This document shows positions 23,830 through 31,357 of a stretch of DNA of 36,996 bases, one piece after another. The stretch comes from an uncultured Lachnospiraceae bacterium. GTDB lineage: Bacteria > Bacillota > Clostridia > Lachnospirales > Lachnospiraceae. The DNA lies in NCBI GenBank assembly GCA_944381535.1, contig CALWLN010000098.1, forward strand, positions 1 to 36,996, in the 5' to 3' direction. Below the pieces are notes generated by a model. That model was not told the origin of the DNA, searched no databases, and saw nothing but the letters and a program-made list of their open reading frames with translations. The translations under genes and the position numbers were made by a program. How positions within the stretch are numbered: position 1 is the stretch's first letter; the number at the start of each line of letters is the position of its first letter.

Positions 23830-24218
23830 AGTAAGATTCCTCTCTTCTCATACACTTCCGCAGCTTCCATCACAAGCCTGGCACAGTTTCTGGCCTGATA
23901 TTTTTCCAGAAGCTCCTGGGCCAGCAGCACCAGTTCCAGCTTGGTGGAACGTCTGGGGCGCAGCTTGTCATACATGCGAAGGATCACCTCGTCCGGCACA
24001 TCCACCAGCTCCGCCGCCCGCTCAAAGTTCCTCTCCATAGGGGCGTTGCCGGCTTCCTTCGCCACCTGCCCCTGGGCCTTCAACACTTCCCTGGATATCT
24101 TGATGTCCTCCGAGGTTACATGATTCTTCATCACCTCATCCAGAGTAATGTCCGTTAATTTTTTTCCTGTCTTGGAAGTAATGTTCTCTTTTTCGTGTTC
24201 GCCTAACGGATACTGCAT
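23826..24218 (-). CDS. pduE: Diol/glycerol dehydratase small subunit
   Basis: Gamma subunit of the B12-dependent dehydratase, 130 residues. It has YPLGEHEKENITSKTGKKL, DITLDEVMKNHVTSEDI, NFERAAELVDVPDEVIL and LRPRRSTKLELVLLAQEL, closely following PduE. It starts directly at the YPL region, so it lacks the roughly 35-residue N-terminal extension present in Klebsiella and Salmonella PduE. I chose ATG 24216-24218 (GGGAGG upstream) over a GTG five codons earlier that overlaps pduD. Confidence 0.92.
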   Translation of the reverse strand: MQYPLGEHEKENITSKTGKKLTDITLDEVMKNHVTSEDIKISREVLKAQGQVAKEAGNAPMERNFERAAELVDVPDEVILRMYDKLRPRRSTKLELVLLAQELLEKYQARNCARLVMEAAEVYEKRGILL

Positions 24219-24220
24219 TT

Positions 24221-24898
24221 TTATCCCTCCCACTCTATCATGCCAAGCTCCGGCGAAAGCTGCTCCGTCTCCGCAATGTGCATGAGCGCCGCCTTCACCT
24301 GGTATTTCGGTCTGGACATGGGGTCATTGGCACAAGGAACGGGCACCACCTGCTCTCCCTTCACATATTTTGCCGCATTCTTTCCAATCTGCCGGTATAT
24401 TTCCAGATTCATAAGGGGCGCCTGGGGAAACAACTCCAGGTTGGACAGAGGGTACAGATCCTTCTGGTGGATCACAGTGGTTCCCTTGGACTGAATGCCG
24501 ATCCCGATACCGGAACCGGACAGTTTTGCCGCCTCCAGGGCCATAAAGCACACGTCCGAAGTATCCAGGACCTTTACCACTCTGGCAGTCATGCCCTCCT
24601 CCTCGATACCGGCCTTTATATTTTTCAGGACGTCCTCCAGTGGAATGCCGCCGATGGTCTTCTTAATCTCTCTCTGAAACGCAGCCCCAACTCCGATCAC
24701 CACCTCCTTGGGGTCTGTGCCCTGCTTCGCCCTTGGATAGGAGGAATAGTCGGTTTTCACCGGATTGATCCGCTCCCGGCCCGCCATGGACTCTATCTCT
24801 TTGGCAGAACTTTCCGTATCCGGGACTGCCTTCTGCTGACGCAGCTGGGCCATTACGGCCCTCGTAATCTGTCTGACCAGTTCTTCATTTACCTGCAT
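24221..24898 (-). CDS. pduD: Diol/glycerol dehydratase medium subunit
   Basis: Beta subunit that, with PduC, binds adenosylcobalamin. The 225-residue protein has [52 protein letters not shown] and [17 protein letters not shown], as expected. The N-terminal [19 protein letters not shown] is a short amphipathic helix followed by a loose linker, like the microcompartment-targeting peptide of PduD (MEINEKLLRQIIEDVLSEM, from memory). This suggests targeting to a shell, though no shell gene is visible here. It is 11 bp after pduC. Confidence 0.94.
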   Translation of the reverse strand: MQVNEELVRQITRAVMAQLRQQKAVPDTESSAKEIESMAGRERINPVKTDYSSYPRAKQGTDPKEVVIGVGAAFQREIKKTIGGIPLEDVLKNIKAGIEEEGMTARVVKVLDTSDVCFMALEAAKLSGSGIGIGIQSKGTTVIHQKDLYPLSNLELFPQAPLMNLEIYRQIGKNAAKYVKGEQVVPVPCANDPMSRPKYQVKAALMHIAETEQLSPELGMIEWEG

Positions 24899-24909
24899 GG
24901 CTTGCCCTC

Positions 24910-26574
24910 CTACAAATCCAGCGGATCGATCCTATGAGGAATCCGCTTTATCTCTTCCCAGCGCTCTCCCTCAACACGGTAGCCGGTCCCCGGTCCCATA
25001 TAGTCGTTTGGCGTGTTGACACCGGACAGCACATGAAAATCCTTATCCAAAATGGCCGCGGTCTGCATATAGTCCCCCGCCACCCGCTGCTTCAACATGG
25101 AAAGCACGCTTGCGGCCACATCCTCAAAGCCTGTCTCCGCCAGGGCTTTCACCACGTCTACGCCGGTAATGCCCCGCTTTAACACTTCCTCTGCGGCCAT
25201 CAGGTCCGCCGTCACATCACGCCCCGGCGTATCCTTGCTTCCGTGGGCGTAGGTAACCGCCTCCACCTGCTCGTCCGTCACCGGCGATAATCCAAGCTGA
25301 CGGAATACCGCCTGCACCGCCCGGGCCGCCTTGTTCCGTACGCGGATGACCTCCTCCTCCGTCACCGGTTTCAGACCGCCGTCCACCTGCATATCCCGCT
25401 GCAGTACGTTATAATCATCGAAATCCTCCGCGTCAAAATTGGAGCCAGCGAACATATTGTCGTAGTTGGGCTCTGCCGCATAGCCGGAGAAAATAAAATC
25501 CGTTCCCGGCAAAAACTGAAGCATAGTTCTGGCGGTCCTTCTCATATCGGAATTGGAGAAGCTCTGGTCGTTGGAGGAAGCGCATTCCAGTCCCAGAAGG
25601 GCCGCCACCAGGTTCTCGCTCATCACCTCCCGGATACCGCCCGGCACTGCGCCGGGAACGCCGATACAGCTTACGGAAACGGTCTGGATGCCCTGGCTTC
25701 CCGCTCCCTTGGTGACATAGAGACAGCGGCATTCCAGATACAGCATAGACTTCTTTTCGCTGTGTCCCATCAGGACCTCGGAACCGGAACCGGAGGTAAA
25801 CCGCACCTTCAATCCTCTGGAGGCATAGGCCGAATTCAAAAATGCCTTGGAATAGGGGGTGTCGTCCCCGTCGATAAACACCTTCTCCGTTCCGTACACC
25901 GACAAGGTCTCCGCATAGGTGGTAAGTCCGCGGATTCCAAGCTCCAGCTCGGTGGCCTCCTCCGCGGAACACTGGGTCAGCACCCCGGGACGTCCGATCT
26001 GGGAGCCGATCAGAAGCGCCATGGCGCTCAATGGCGCATACCGGGCCACACCCATGGTGGTCTCCTCCTCGGCAAAGCCACGGAGCGCTCCCTCCGCCGC
26101 GTCCGCCGCAATCTGCACCGGATCGTCCTTTAAGTTTGTAATATGGGCCTGGTTTCCCGGCTTCCTGCGGGCCCGCATTTTCTGCATGCCCATCATCAGC
26201 TCCACCACGTTCAGATGGTTTAACACCTCGGTCATCCGGGCCGGCGTAATGCCGCTCACCAGCTCTAAAATTTCTTTTCTCGGCACATGAATGTCCACAA
26301 TCTTCCTGGCAATGTCCAGGGCAGGCACCGCCATGGATTCCTCCGCGCGCTCGATATCAATGGCATAGTCCGCAATAAACTGGTCGATAAAATCGAAGTC
26401 CTCCCTCCCCTTGCCATCCAATTCCACAATTTTTCCGTCCTGTACCTTCACGGAACCCCTGGGGTCATAGGGGCTTTTCATAGCTACAAAGCCCATCTCC
26501 GGCCACTCGTCAATGTAACCGTCCAGATTCACCGGCCGGCGGTCCAGTGTTTCAATACGCTTTGATCTCTTCAT
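24910..26574 (-). CDS. pduC: Adenosylcobalamin-dependent diol/glycerol dehydratase large subunit
   Basis: Catalytic alpha subunit that converts 1,2-propanediol to propionaldehyde or glycerol to 3-hydroxypropionaldehyde by radical chemistry. From ATG 26572-26574 it is 554 residues, the Klebsiella length, and starts [19 protein letters not shown]. Active-site stretches are present: [15 protein letters not shown] with H144 (His143 in Klebsiella), [58 protein letters not shown] and [20 protein letters not shown]. An ATG five codons upstream overlaps the likely SD (GGAG), so the shorter start is preferred. Propanediol and glycerol specificity cannot be separated by eye. First gene of the operon. 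Confidence 0.97.
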   Translation of the reverse strand: MKRSKRIETLDRRPVNLDGYIDEWPEMGFVAMKSPYDPRGSVKVQDGKIVELDGKGREDFDFIDQFIADYAIDIERAEESMAVPALDIARKIVDIHVPRKEILELVSGITPARMTEVLNHLNVVELMMGMQKMRARRKPGNQAHITNLKDDPVQIAADAAEGALRGFAEEETTMGVARYAPLSAMALLIGSQIGRPGVLTQCSAEEATELELGIRGLTTYAETLSVYGTEKVFIDGDDTPYSKAFLNSAYASRGLKVRFTSGSGSEVLMGHSEKKSMLYLECRCLYVTKGAGSQGIQTVSVSCIGVPGAVPGGIREVMSENLVAALLGLECASSNDQSFSNSDMRRTARTMLQFLPGTDFIFSGYAAEPNYDNMFAGSNFDAEDFDDYNVLQRDMQVDGGLKPVTEEEVIRVRNKAARAVQAVFRQLGLSPVTDEQVEAVTYAHGSKDTPGRDVTADLMAAEEVLKRGITGVDVVKALAETGFEDVAASVLSMLKQRVAGDYMQTAAILDKDFHVLSGVNTPNDYMGPGTGYRVEGERWEEIKRIPHRIDPLDL

Positions 26575-26663
26575 ACTTTTCTTCTCCATTTATCTATCGG
26601 ATACCCTTTGAGAAACTGCCGGGAAATTTCCGGCCTTCTGTGGTTTTTATTTGTTTGTATATA

Positions 26664-26692
26664 ATTATATGTTGTTTTTGTTTGTTTGTCAA
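26664..26692 (-). promoter_or_regulatory. Consensus promoter of the pdu operon
   Basis: On the minus strand TTGACA (26687-26692) and TATAAT (26664-26669) are exactly 17 bp apart: a perfect housekeeping promoter 90 bp upstream of pduC. The leader contains an imperfect GCCGG/CCGGC stem (about 26619-26635). I see no cobalamin riboswitch. Such a strong promoter for a catabolic operon suggests control by a repressor or by the leader, which I cannot identify. Confidence 0.85.
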
Positions 26693-26720
26693 TGGAAGAA
26701 ACAAAAACAATCCAAATTTT

Positions 26721-28853
26721 CTAATATTCCCGCCGTACAAACACTGCCACTGACCGGGGCCGCATGACAAAGCCGCCGTCAATGCGTATCTCCTCTCCCT
26801 CGCCGTAGCAGTACCGTCCCTGTCCATCCCCGTAGGTGTTGACGCTGAGATACCAGTTGCCGCCATGCTGTCTGGGCAGAGTGATCTCCACGTCCTCCCA
26901 GAAGCTGTTGATGACAAGATACACAATATCGTCCCGCATATGCTCCCTGTCATAGCCCGCAAAGCAGGTGGCGAAGGTTCCCGCATTCGGAGGAAGATTT
27001 TTCTGCTCCCCACGGGCGCCATAGGTACACAGAGGTTCCATACCGCATACGGCGTTCGGGAGCTTTTCCCGGATTACCGGGTGACTTTTGCGGAAAGCAA
27101 TCATAAATTTGAAAAATTCGAACAAATCCCGGTTCTTCTCAAGAAACGTCCAGTCCAGCCAGGAAATCTCGTTGTCCTGGCAGTAGCTGTTGTTGTTTCC
27201 GTACTGAGTGTTTCCAAATTCATCACCGGCCAGAAACATAGGCGTTCCCCGGCTGCAGAGAAGAACCGCGCAGGCGTTTCGAATCATCCGATAGCGCAGC
27301 GTCAAGACCTCCGTATCATCAGTCTCCCCCTCCGCGCCGCAGTTCCAGCTCCGGTTATCATCCGAGCCATCCGTATTGTTCCAGCCATTTTGCTCGTTAT
27401 GCTTCTGGTTGTAGGCGTACAGATCATAGAGGGTAAATCCGTCGTGGCAGGTCAGAAAGTTGACGCTGGAATTATAGCCGGCATAACCGATATAACTGCT
27501 ATCGTCGCTCTTTGGATCGGCGCCGTAAATATCCTCCGAACCCGCCACCCGAAGGGCTGCGTTCCCTGCCTCCCAGAGGTCTCCCTTTAAAAAGCTCCTG
27601 AGGGAATCCCGGTATTTTCCGTTCCACTCCGCCCAGCGTTTGTAGGCCGGAAAGCTTCCCACTTGGTACATGCCTCCCGCGTCCCAGGCCTCCGCAATCA
27701 GCTTTACATTGCTTAAAATGGGGTCATAGGCCACAGCGTCCAAAAGCGGCGGCATATTTAACGGCATTCCGTCCGCATTCCGTCCCAAAATACTGGCCAG
27801 GTCAAACCGGAAACCGTCCACCCGGTAATTGATGGTCCAATACCTTAAGCACTCCAACACCATTTGCCGGACAATGGGATGATTGCAGTTTAAGGTGTTG
27901 CCACAGCCGCTGAAATTGTAGTAATTTCCCTCGGGGGTAAGCATATAATACACCTTATTGTCAAAGCCCTTGAAGCAAAAGACCGGTCCCTGCTCATTTC
28001 CTTCCGCCGTGTGATTAAAGACCACGTCCAAAATGACCTCAATGCCGTTGTCATGAAGGGCTTTGATTAGTTCTTTTAATTCCGTCCCCTCCTGATTGTA
28101 CTCCATAGCCGCCGCATAGCTGGTATTGGGCGCAAAGAAACAGACGGAATTGTAGCCCCAGTAATCCAGAAGGATTTTGCCGTCCACCTTGCGGGCATTT
28201 CCCATTTCATTAAACTCAAACACCGGCATTAACTCCACTGCGTTAATCCCCAGTTCCTTCAGATACGGGATTTTTTCCTTAAGACCCGCAAAGGTTCCGG
28301 GATGAGCCACTCCGGAAGAATTATGACAGGTAAAGCCCCGGACGTGAAGCTCGTAGATAATCAGATCGCACATCTCATGCCTGGACTGGGGCATGTCTCC
28401 CCAATCAAACACATCCTTCACCACTCTTGCATGGTAAGCGCCCACTTTTCCCTCTCCCCAGATACGCTGTCCCGCCACTGCCCGTGCGTAGGGGTCCAGA
28501 AGGATCCGGTTTTTGTCAAAGAGCAGACCATTTTTCGGGTCGTAAGGGCCGTCCACCCGATAGGCATACTCGATTTCCTCAATGTCCAGGTCGAACACGA
28601 TCATGGAGTACACGTCCCCGATTCGGTATTCCTCCGGGAAGGGCAGGATTGCAAAAGGCTCCTCCTTGCCCCGGTGGAACAACAGCAGCTCACAGGAGGT
28701 TCCCTGCCGGGTGTGGACGGTGAAGCTGACGCCGTTTCGTAAGGGCACAGCGCCGTTTGTCTCGAAATTTCCCGGGCGTACCGGGAAACCAGCGATATTG
28801 TTCATGGGGACTACCAGCTCCGGGTAGTCCAGGCTGTAGGTTTGATTTTTCAT
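26721..28853 (-). CDS. glgX: Glycogen debranching enzyme / type I pullulanase (GlgX-like)
   Basis: Cleaves alpha-1,6 branches of glycogen or related glucans. The 710-residue protein has an N-terminal CBM48-like beta domain (about 15-130), then a GH13 barrel: DVVFNHTAEG, YRVDGFRFDLAS (nucleophile Asp), LIAEAWDAGG (acid/base Glu) and FLTCHDGFTLYDL (transition-state Asp), with FLAGDEFGNTQYGNNN and a C-terminal beta domain. I prefer ATG 28851-28853 (MKNQTYSL), with AAAGG 9 nt upstream, over the ATG ten codons earlier. It stands alone, without other glg genes nearby, behind a structured leader with several hairpins. A pullulanase specificity is also possible. Confidence 0.92.
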   Translation of the reverse strand: MKNQTYSLDYPELVVPMNNIAGFPVRPGNFETNGAVPLRNGVSFTVHTRQGTSCELLLFHRGKEEPFAILPFPEEYRIGDVYSMIVFDLDIEEIEYAYRVDGPYDPKNGLLFDKNRILLDPYARAVAGQRIWGEGKVGAYHARVVKDVFDWGDMPQSRHEMCDLIIYELHVRGFTCHNSSGVAHPGTFAGLKEKIPYLKELGINAVELMPVFEFNEMGNARKVDGKILLDYWGYNSVCFFAPNTSYAAAMEYNQEGTELKELIKALHDNGIEVILDVVFNHTAEGNEQGPVFCFKGFDNKVYYMLTPEGNYYNFSGCGNTLNCNHPIVRQMVLECLRYWTINYRVDGFRFDLASILGRNADGMPLNMPPLLDAVAYDPILSNVKLIAEAWDAGGMYQVGSFPAYKRWAEWNGKYRDSLRSFLKGDLWEAGNAALRVAGSEDIYGADPKSDDSSYIGYAGYNSSVNFLTCHDGFTLYDLYAYNQKHNEQNGWNNTDGSDDNRSWNCGAEGETDDTEVLTLRYRMIRNACAVLLCSRGTPMFLAGDEFGNTQYGNNNSYCQDNEISWLDWTFLEKNRDLFEFFKFMIAFRKSHPVIREKLPNAVCGMEPLCTYGARGEQKNLPPNAGTFATCFAGYDREHMRDDIVYLVINSFWEDVEITLPRQHGGNWYLSVNTYGDGQGRYCYGEGEEIRIDGGFVMRPRSVAVFVRREY

Positions 28854-28918
28854 GGTTGGTGGCCTTTCTATTTTCTGTAGCATTCGCGCGCGCGTTTTTT
28901 CTCATTCAACAGATAAAT

Positions 28919-28957
28919 ATAGGAAACGTCATAAATGTTTTCTTTATGACGTTTCCT
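28919..28957. repeat. 37-bp perfect palindrome, copy A of a repeated motif
   Basis: AGGAAACGTCATAAA (28921-28935) and TTTATGACGTTTCCT (28943-28957) are perfect 15-bp arms with a 7-nt loop. The first 27 nt (28919-28945) recur exactly at 31312-31338. It is 68-102 bp upstream of the glgX start. It is not followed by a T tract in either direction, so it is not a terminator; an operator or mobile-repeat role is possible. Confidence 0.85.
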
Positions 28958-29110
28958 GCGCCGATTTTTGCTGCGTGTAAACGCAGAATTTTCCTTACAA
29001 AAATCGTGCGCTCTACACTCCGTTTCGGTTGTTGCTAAACAAGCGCCACTGGCGCTTAGCAACCCCCGGAGGGGTTATAGTAAACGGCAAATTTATTTGT
29101 CGTTTACTAT
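28958..29110 (-). repeat. Cluster of four adjacent hairpins in the glgX leader
   Basis: Four inverted repeats follow one another. (a) GCGCCGATTTTTG (28958-28970) with CAAAAATCGTGCGC (28998-29011), enclosing CTGCGT/ACGCAG (28971-28986). (b) GTTGCT..AAGCGCCA with TGGCGCTTAGCAAC (29031-29063). (c) AACCCC/GGGGTT (29061-29076), whose minus-strand loop is UCCG. (d) ATAGTAAACGGCAAA/TTTGTCGTTTACTAT (29077-29110), 15-bp arms with one G-T pair. With the 28921-28957 palindrome this makes a row of stems between a predicted promoter and glgX. It may be a structured 5' leader, a set of operators, or a repeat element. Confidence 0.75.
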
Positions 29111-29137
29111 AGTACCACAATGCGCGCGTTCTTGCAA
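29109..29137 (-). promoter_or_regulatory. Candidate promoter upstream of the hairpin cluster and glgX
   Basis: On the minus strand TTGCAA (29132-29137) and TACTAT (29109-29114) are 17 bp apart, with TGG before the -10 (extended -10). Initiation would fall near 29102, inside palindrome 29077-29110, and give a leader of about 250 nt to glgX. Confidence 0.5.
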
Positions 29138-29166
29138 TCTTCCGGACGCATACGCACGTTTTTTAT

Positions 29167-29542
29167 CCCAAACTGAAATTACTTTTCACAGGGTGGGGAA
29201 ATCAAATAGTTTGTTCACAAAATCAGAAGGATTTTAGGTTTTGTCTGGAGGTCGCCCTGGATGGCACATTTGTTACCGCAGAAACGCTCACGCTTATACA
29301 ATAGAAAGTACGCTTTGCGAACTTTCTATTGTCATGAATCAAGACGCAACGGTACTAGGCTCGCCGCCCTTAAAACGGTCGGTTCGCCAAGTGCCGGCGT
29401 CTTTCCATGGTCTGCTTATAACGAATGTGCCATCCAGGGCTACGTTCCAGTCAAAAACTAAAAAAGCTCAAATCTCCTGTGAAAACAGCTTTATCAGTTG
29501 TATATTTCCCCACCTCGTGAAAAGCAACCCAAACCGAAATTA
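29167..29542. repeat. 343-bp long imperfect palindrome flanked by 15-bp direct repeats
   Basis: Outer arms 29182-29202 and 29504-29524 pair over 21 bp with one mismatch and one G-T pair. Inner arms near 29235-29275 and 29420-29460 include a perfect 17-bp block, GCCCTGGATGGCACATT with its complement; pairing continues weakly inward to about 29287/29397. A central hairpin has perfect 12-bp arms ACAATAGAAAGT (29298-29309) and ACTTTCTATTGT (29321-29332). CCCAAACTGAAATTA (29167-29181) and CCCAAACCGAAATTA (29528-29542) flank the palindrome in direct orientation. No transposase is encoded. It could be a MITE-like element or a large structured RNA. Confidence 0.75.
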
Positions 29543-29573
29543 GGCGGGAACCCATTTTAAGGATTTCCCGCCT
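29542..29573 (-). terminator. Stem-loop downstream of the methyltransferase/small ORF, possible terminator
   Basis: AGGCGGGAA (29542-29550) and TTCCCGCCT (29565-29573) form a perfect 9-bp stem with a 14-nt loop. Read on the minus strand it is followed by AATTTCGGTTTGGGTT, only a poor T tract, so termination of the punA-methyltransferase transcript here is possible but not firm. Confidence 0.4.
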
Positions 29574-29598
29574 GACTTGCTCGGCTAACTTTACAATC

Positions 29599-29655
29599 TT
29601 ACCTATAGACGAAACGAAAAACCTCACCAATCATTTTCGTTACCATTGCGACCAT
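29599..29655 (-). CDS. Possible 18-residue peptide
   Basis: An ATG (29653-29655) opens an 18-codon frame to TAA (29599-29601), encoding MVAMVTKMIGEVFRFVYR. A strong SD, GGAGGTG, lies 6 nt upstream. It begins 19 bp after the methyltransferase stop on the same strand, so it could be the last gene of that transcript. The peptide is hydrophobic with basic residues spread along it (net positive), compatible with an amphipathic membrane-active helix. A short inverted repeat AACGAAAA/TTTTCGTT (29613-29641) lies inside it. I do not recognise it; the case rests on the SD quality and position. Confidence 0.45.
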   Translation of the reverse strand: MVAMVTKMIGEVFRFVYR

Positions 29656-29674
29656 GATAAACACCTCCAAAAAT

Positions 29675-30424
29675 CTACCCTTTCACAGCCCGCACCGCAA
29701 CAAAAGAGGGCACATTATGAGCATGCAGATTTCCCTCCCCGTTTGTGTCCTCATATAAATGTGTCAACCGGAAGCCCGCCCGCAGCTGGCTGCCGATTTG
29801 CTCCTCCAGGGTATGCGAAAATTGAATTCCCCAGTTATTTTTCACGGAATCCTCATACAGCTTTTTATCCTTCAACGGATTGAAGGGCAGTGAATATGTC
29901 ACCCGTTCTTCCGTCTCATCAAAAATATAGTTAATCCCAATATCATATCCTCCCAGCAATACGCCGCCCTTTTTCAACACGCGGTAACACTCCCGAAAAA
30001 TCGGTTCCACCTTTTCCACATAACAATTTGACACCGGATGAAAAATGATATCGAAGGTCCCATCTTCAAAGGGAAGCCGTTTTGTCATATCCGCCTGTAT
30101 AACCTCAACCTCGTACCCCTCTCTTTCGGCTATGAGCCTTTCGCTTTCGCACTGCTTTGCGGAATAATCCAATACCGTACACCTCGCGCCCAGCGCGGTA
30201 AAAACCGGTATCTGCTGTCCGCCGCCACTGGCCAGCCCCAGCAGTTTCTTCCCGTCCAAATCGCCAAACCATTCATGGGGCACCATTTTCGTTGGGGTCA
30301 GATAGACTCCCCACTGGCCTTTTAAGGCTTTTTCATAAATTTCATGGGAGATTGGCTGCCCCCATTGCCATCCGTCAAGACACCATGTGTCTATAACCTC
30401 TGCATTTATCTTTTGATAATCCAT
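29675..30424 (-). CDS. Class I SAM-dependent methyltransferase
   Basis: A 249-residue soluble protein with the Rossmann methyltransferase core: motif I KKLLGLASGGGQQIPVF (about 60-75), the acidic end of strand 2 in CTVLDYSAKQ, motif II-like VIQADMTKRLPFEDGTFDII, and motif post-II RVLKKGGVLLGGYD. The N-terminal WCLDGWQWGQPISHEIYEKA is typical of a clostridial subgroup of UbiE/small-molecule-type methyltransferases. It starts 2 bp after the punA stop, so translation is coupled to nucleoside phosphorylase synthesis. The substrate is unknown. Confidence 0.88.
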   Translation of the reverse strand: MDYQKINAEVIDTWCLDGWQWGQPISHEIYEKALKGQWGVYLTPTKMVPHEWFGDLDGKKLLGLASGGGQQIPVFTALGARCTVLDYSAKQCESERLIAEREGYEVEVIQADMTKRLPFEDGTFDIIFHPVSNCYVEKVEPIFRECYRVLKKGGVLLGGYDIGINYIFDETEERVTYSLPFNPLKDKKLYEDSVKNNWGIQFSHTLEEQIGSQLRAGFRLTHLYEDTNGEGNLHAHNVPSFVAVRAVKG

Positions 30425-30426
30425 AA

Positions 30427-31248
30427 TCAGATCCTTTCAACCACCGCCGTAATCAGTTCCTTGAACTGGCCGGCCACCCGGTCTGCCGTCTCCTGTACTT
30501 CCGCATGACTTAACTTCTGCAAGGTCATCCCGGACGCCATGTTGGTGATACAGGAAATCCCGCACACCTCCAGGCCCATATGCCGGGCCGCCATGGCCTC
30601 GCATGCGGTACTCATGCCCACTGCGTCTGCCCCCAGGCTTCTGACCATACGAATCTCCGCCGGAGTCTCATAGGCGGGCCCGGTAAGCTGCACATAGACG
30701 CCCTCCTTTAAGGAAATTCCAAGATTTTGGGCTTCCCTCCGGACAATCTCACGCATACGTCCGCTGTATACCTCACTCATATCCGGGAACCGGACACCCA
30801 GCTCGTCAATATTGGCTCCCACCAGGGGGCTGGGAACAAAGGAGGTGATATGGTCCGCAATCAGCATGAAATCACCGGGCCGGTAGTAATAGTTGACGCC
30901 GCCTGCCGCGTTGGTGAGAATGAGCTTTTTGGCGCCCAGCATACCCATCAGCCGGGTGGGAAGCACCACATCCGACATGGCATACCCCTCATAGTAGTGC
31001 ACTCTTCCCTGCATGATCACCACCGGAACTTCGCCCACATGGCCGAAGACAAATCTCCCCTTGTGCCCCGGCACCGTGGAGGTGGGAAAACCCTCAATCT
31101 CCCCGTAGTCTATGGCTGCTTCCATCTGAATCCCCTCGGCGTAATCGCCCAGGCCGGAACCCAGGATCAGAGCCACCTCCGGTTTGAAGTCTGTCTTTTC
31201 CCGCACGCTGTTTAAGCAGGTCTGAAGTTTTCTGTACATTTCATTCAT
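30427..31248 (-). CDS. punA: Purine nucleoside phosphorylase (trimeric type)
   Basis: Phosphorolyses (deoxy)inosine and (deoxy)guanosine to base plus (deoxy)ribose-1-phosphate. The 273-residue protein carries the family-2 phosphorylase motifs ALILGSGLGDYAEG (27-40), PGHKGRFVFGH, MQGRVHYYEGY, LTNAAGGVNYYY, GPAYETPAEIRMVR and GADAVGMSTACEA. This is the trimeric PNP, distinct from the hexameric-type enzyme encoded at 34461-35246. It is downstream of the Crp/Fnr gene; the 109-bp gap contains copy B of the repeated motif. Confidence 0.95.
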   Translation of the reverse strand: MNEMYRKLQTCLNSVREKTDFKPEVALILGSGLGDYAEGIQMEAAIDYGEIEGFPTSTVPGHKGRFVFGHVGEVPVVIMQGRVHYYEGYAMSDVVLPTRLMGMLGAKKLILTNAAGGVNYYYRPGDFMLIADHITSFVPSPLVGANIDELGVRFPDMSEVYSGRMREIVRREAQNLGISLKEGVYVQLTGPAYETPAEIRMVRSLGADAVGMSTACEAMAARHMGLEVCGISCITNMASGMTLQKLSHAEVQETADRVAGQFKELITAVVERI

Positions 31249-31311
31249 AGCTGTATTCCTTCTTTCTATTAGTAAATGATGACTACTGTTCGCTTCATGG
31301 AAGGCAAAATG

Positions 31312-31338
31312 ATAGGAAACGTCATAAATGTTTTCTTT
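31312..31338. repeat. Copy B of the repeated motif (half palindrome)
   Basis: 27 nt identical to 28919-28945. Here the second arm has diverged (CTGTCATTTGCT in place of ATGACGTTTCCT), so the strong hairpin is lost, although GCAAAATGA and TCATTTGC flank it as a weak inverted repeat. It lies between the Crp/Fnr gene and punA, 64-90 bp before the punA start. Confidence 0.85.
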
Positions 31339-31357
31339 CTGTCATTTGCTATATCTT

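Noticed and set aside
26590-26663. Cobalamin riboswitch in the pdu leader
   Set aside because: The leader is short (about 80 nt) and shows only one small GC stem; none of the conserved B12-box sequence was seen.
29341-29400. tRNA-like GGTTCGCC segment
   Set aside because: No acceptor or anticodon arms can be built around it; it is part of the palindrome's central region.
29241-29543. 100-codon plus-strand frame across the long palindrome
   Set aside because: It lies wholly inside inverted-repeat DNA, has no good SD, and its product follows the palindrome arms. Probably an incidental open frame of the element.
31249-31357. 18-codon minus-strand frame starting in copy B of the repeat
   Set aside because: No SD precedes its ATG and it lies in the decayed palindrome arm; not comparable with the ORF at 29599-29655.
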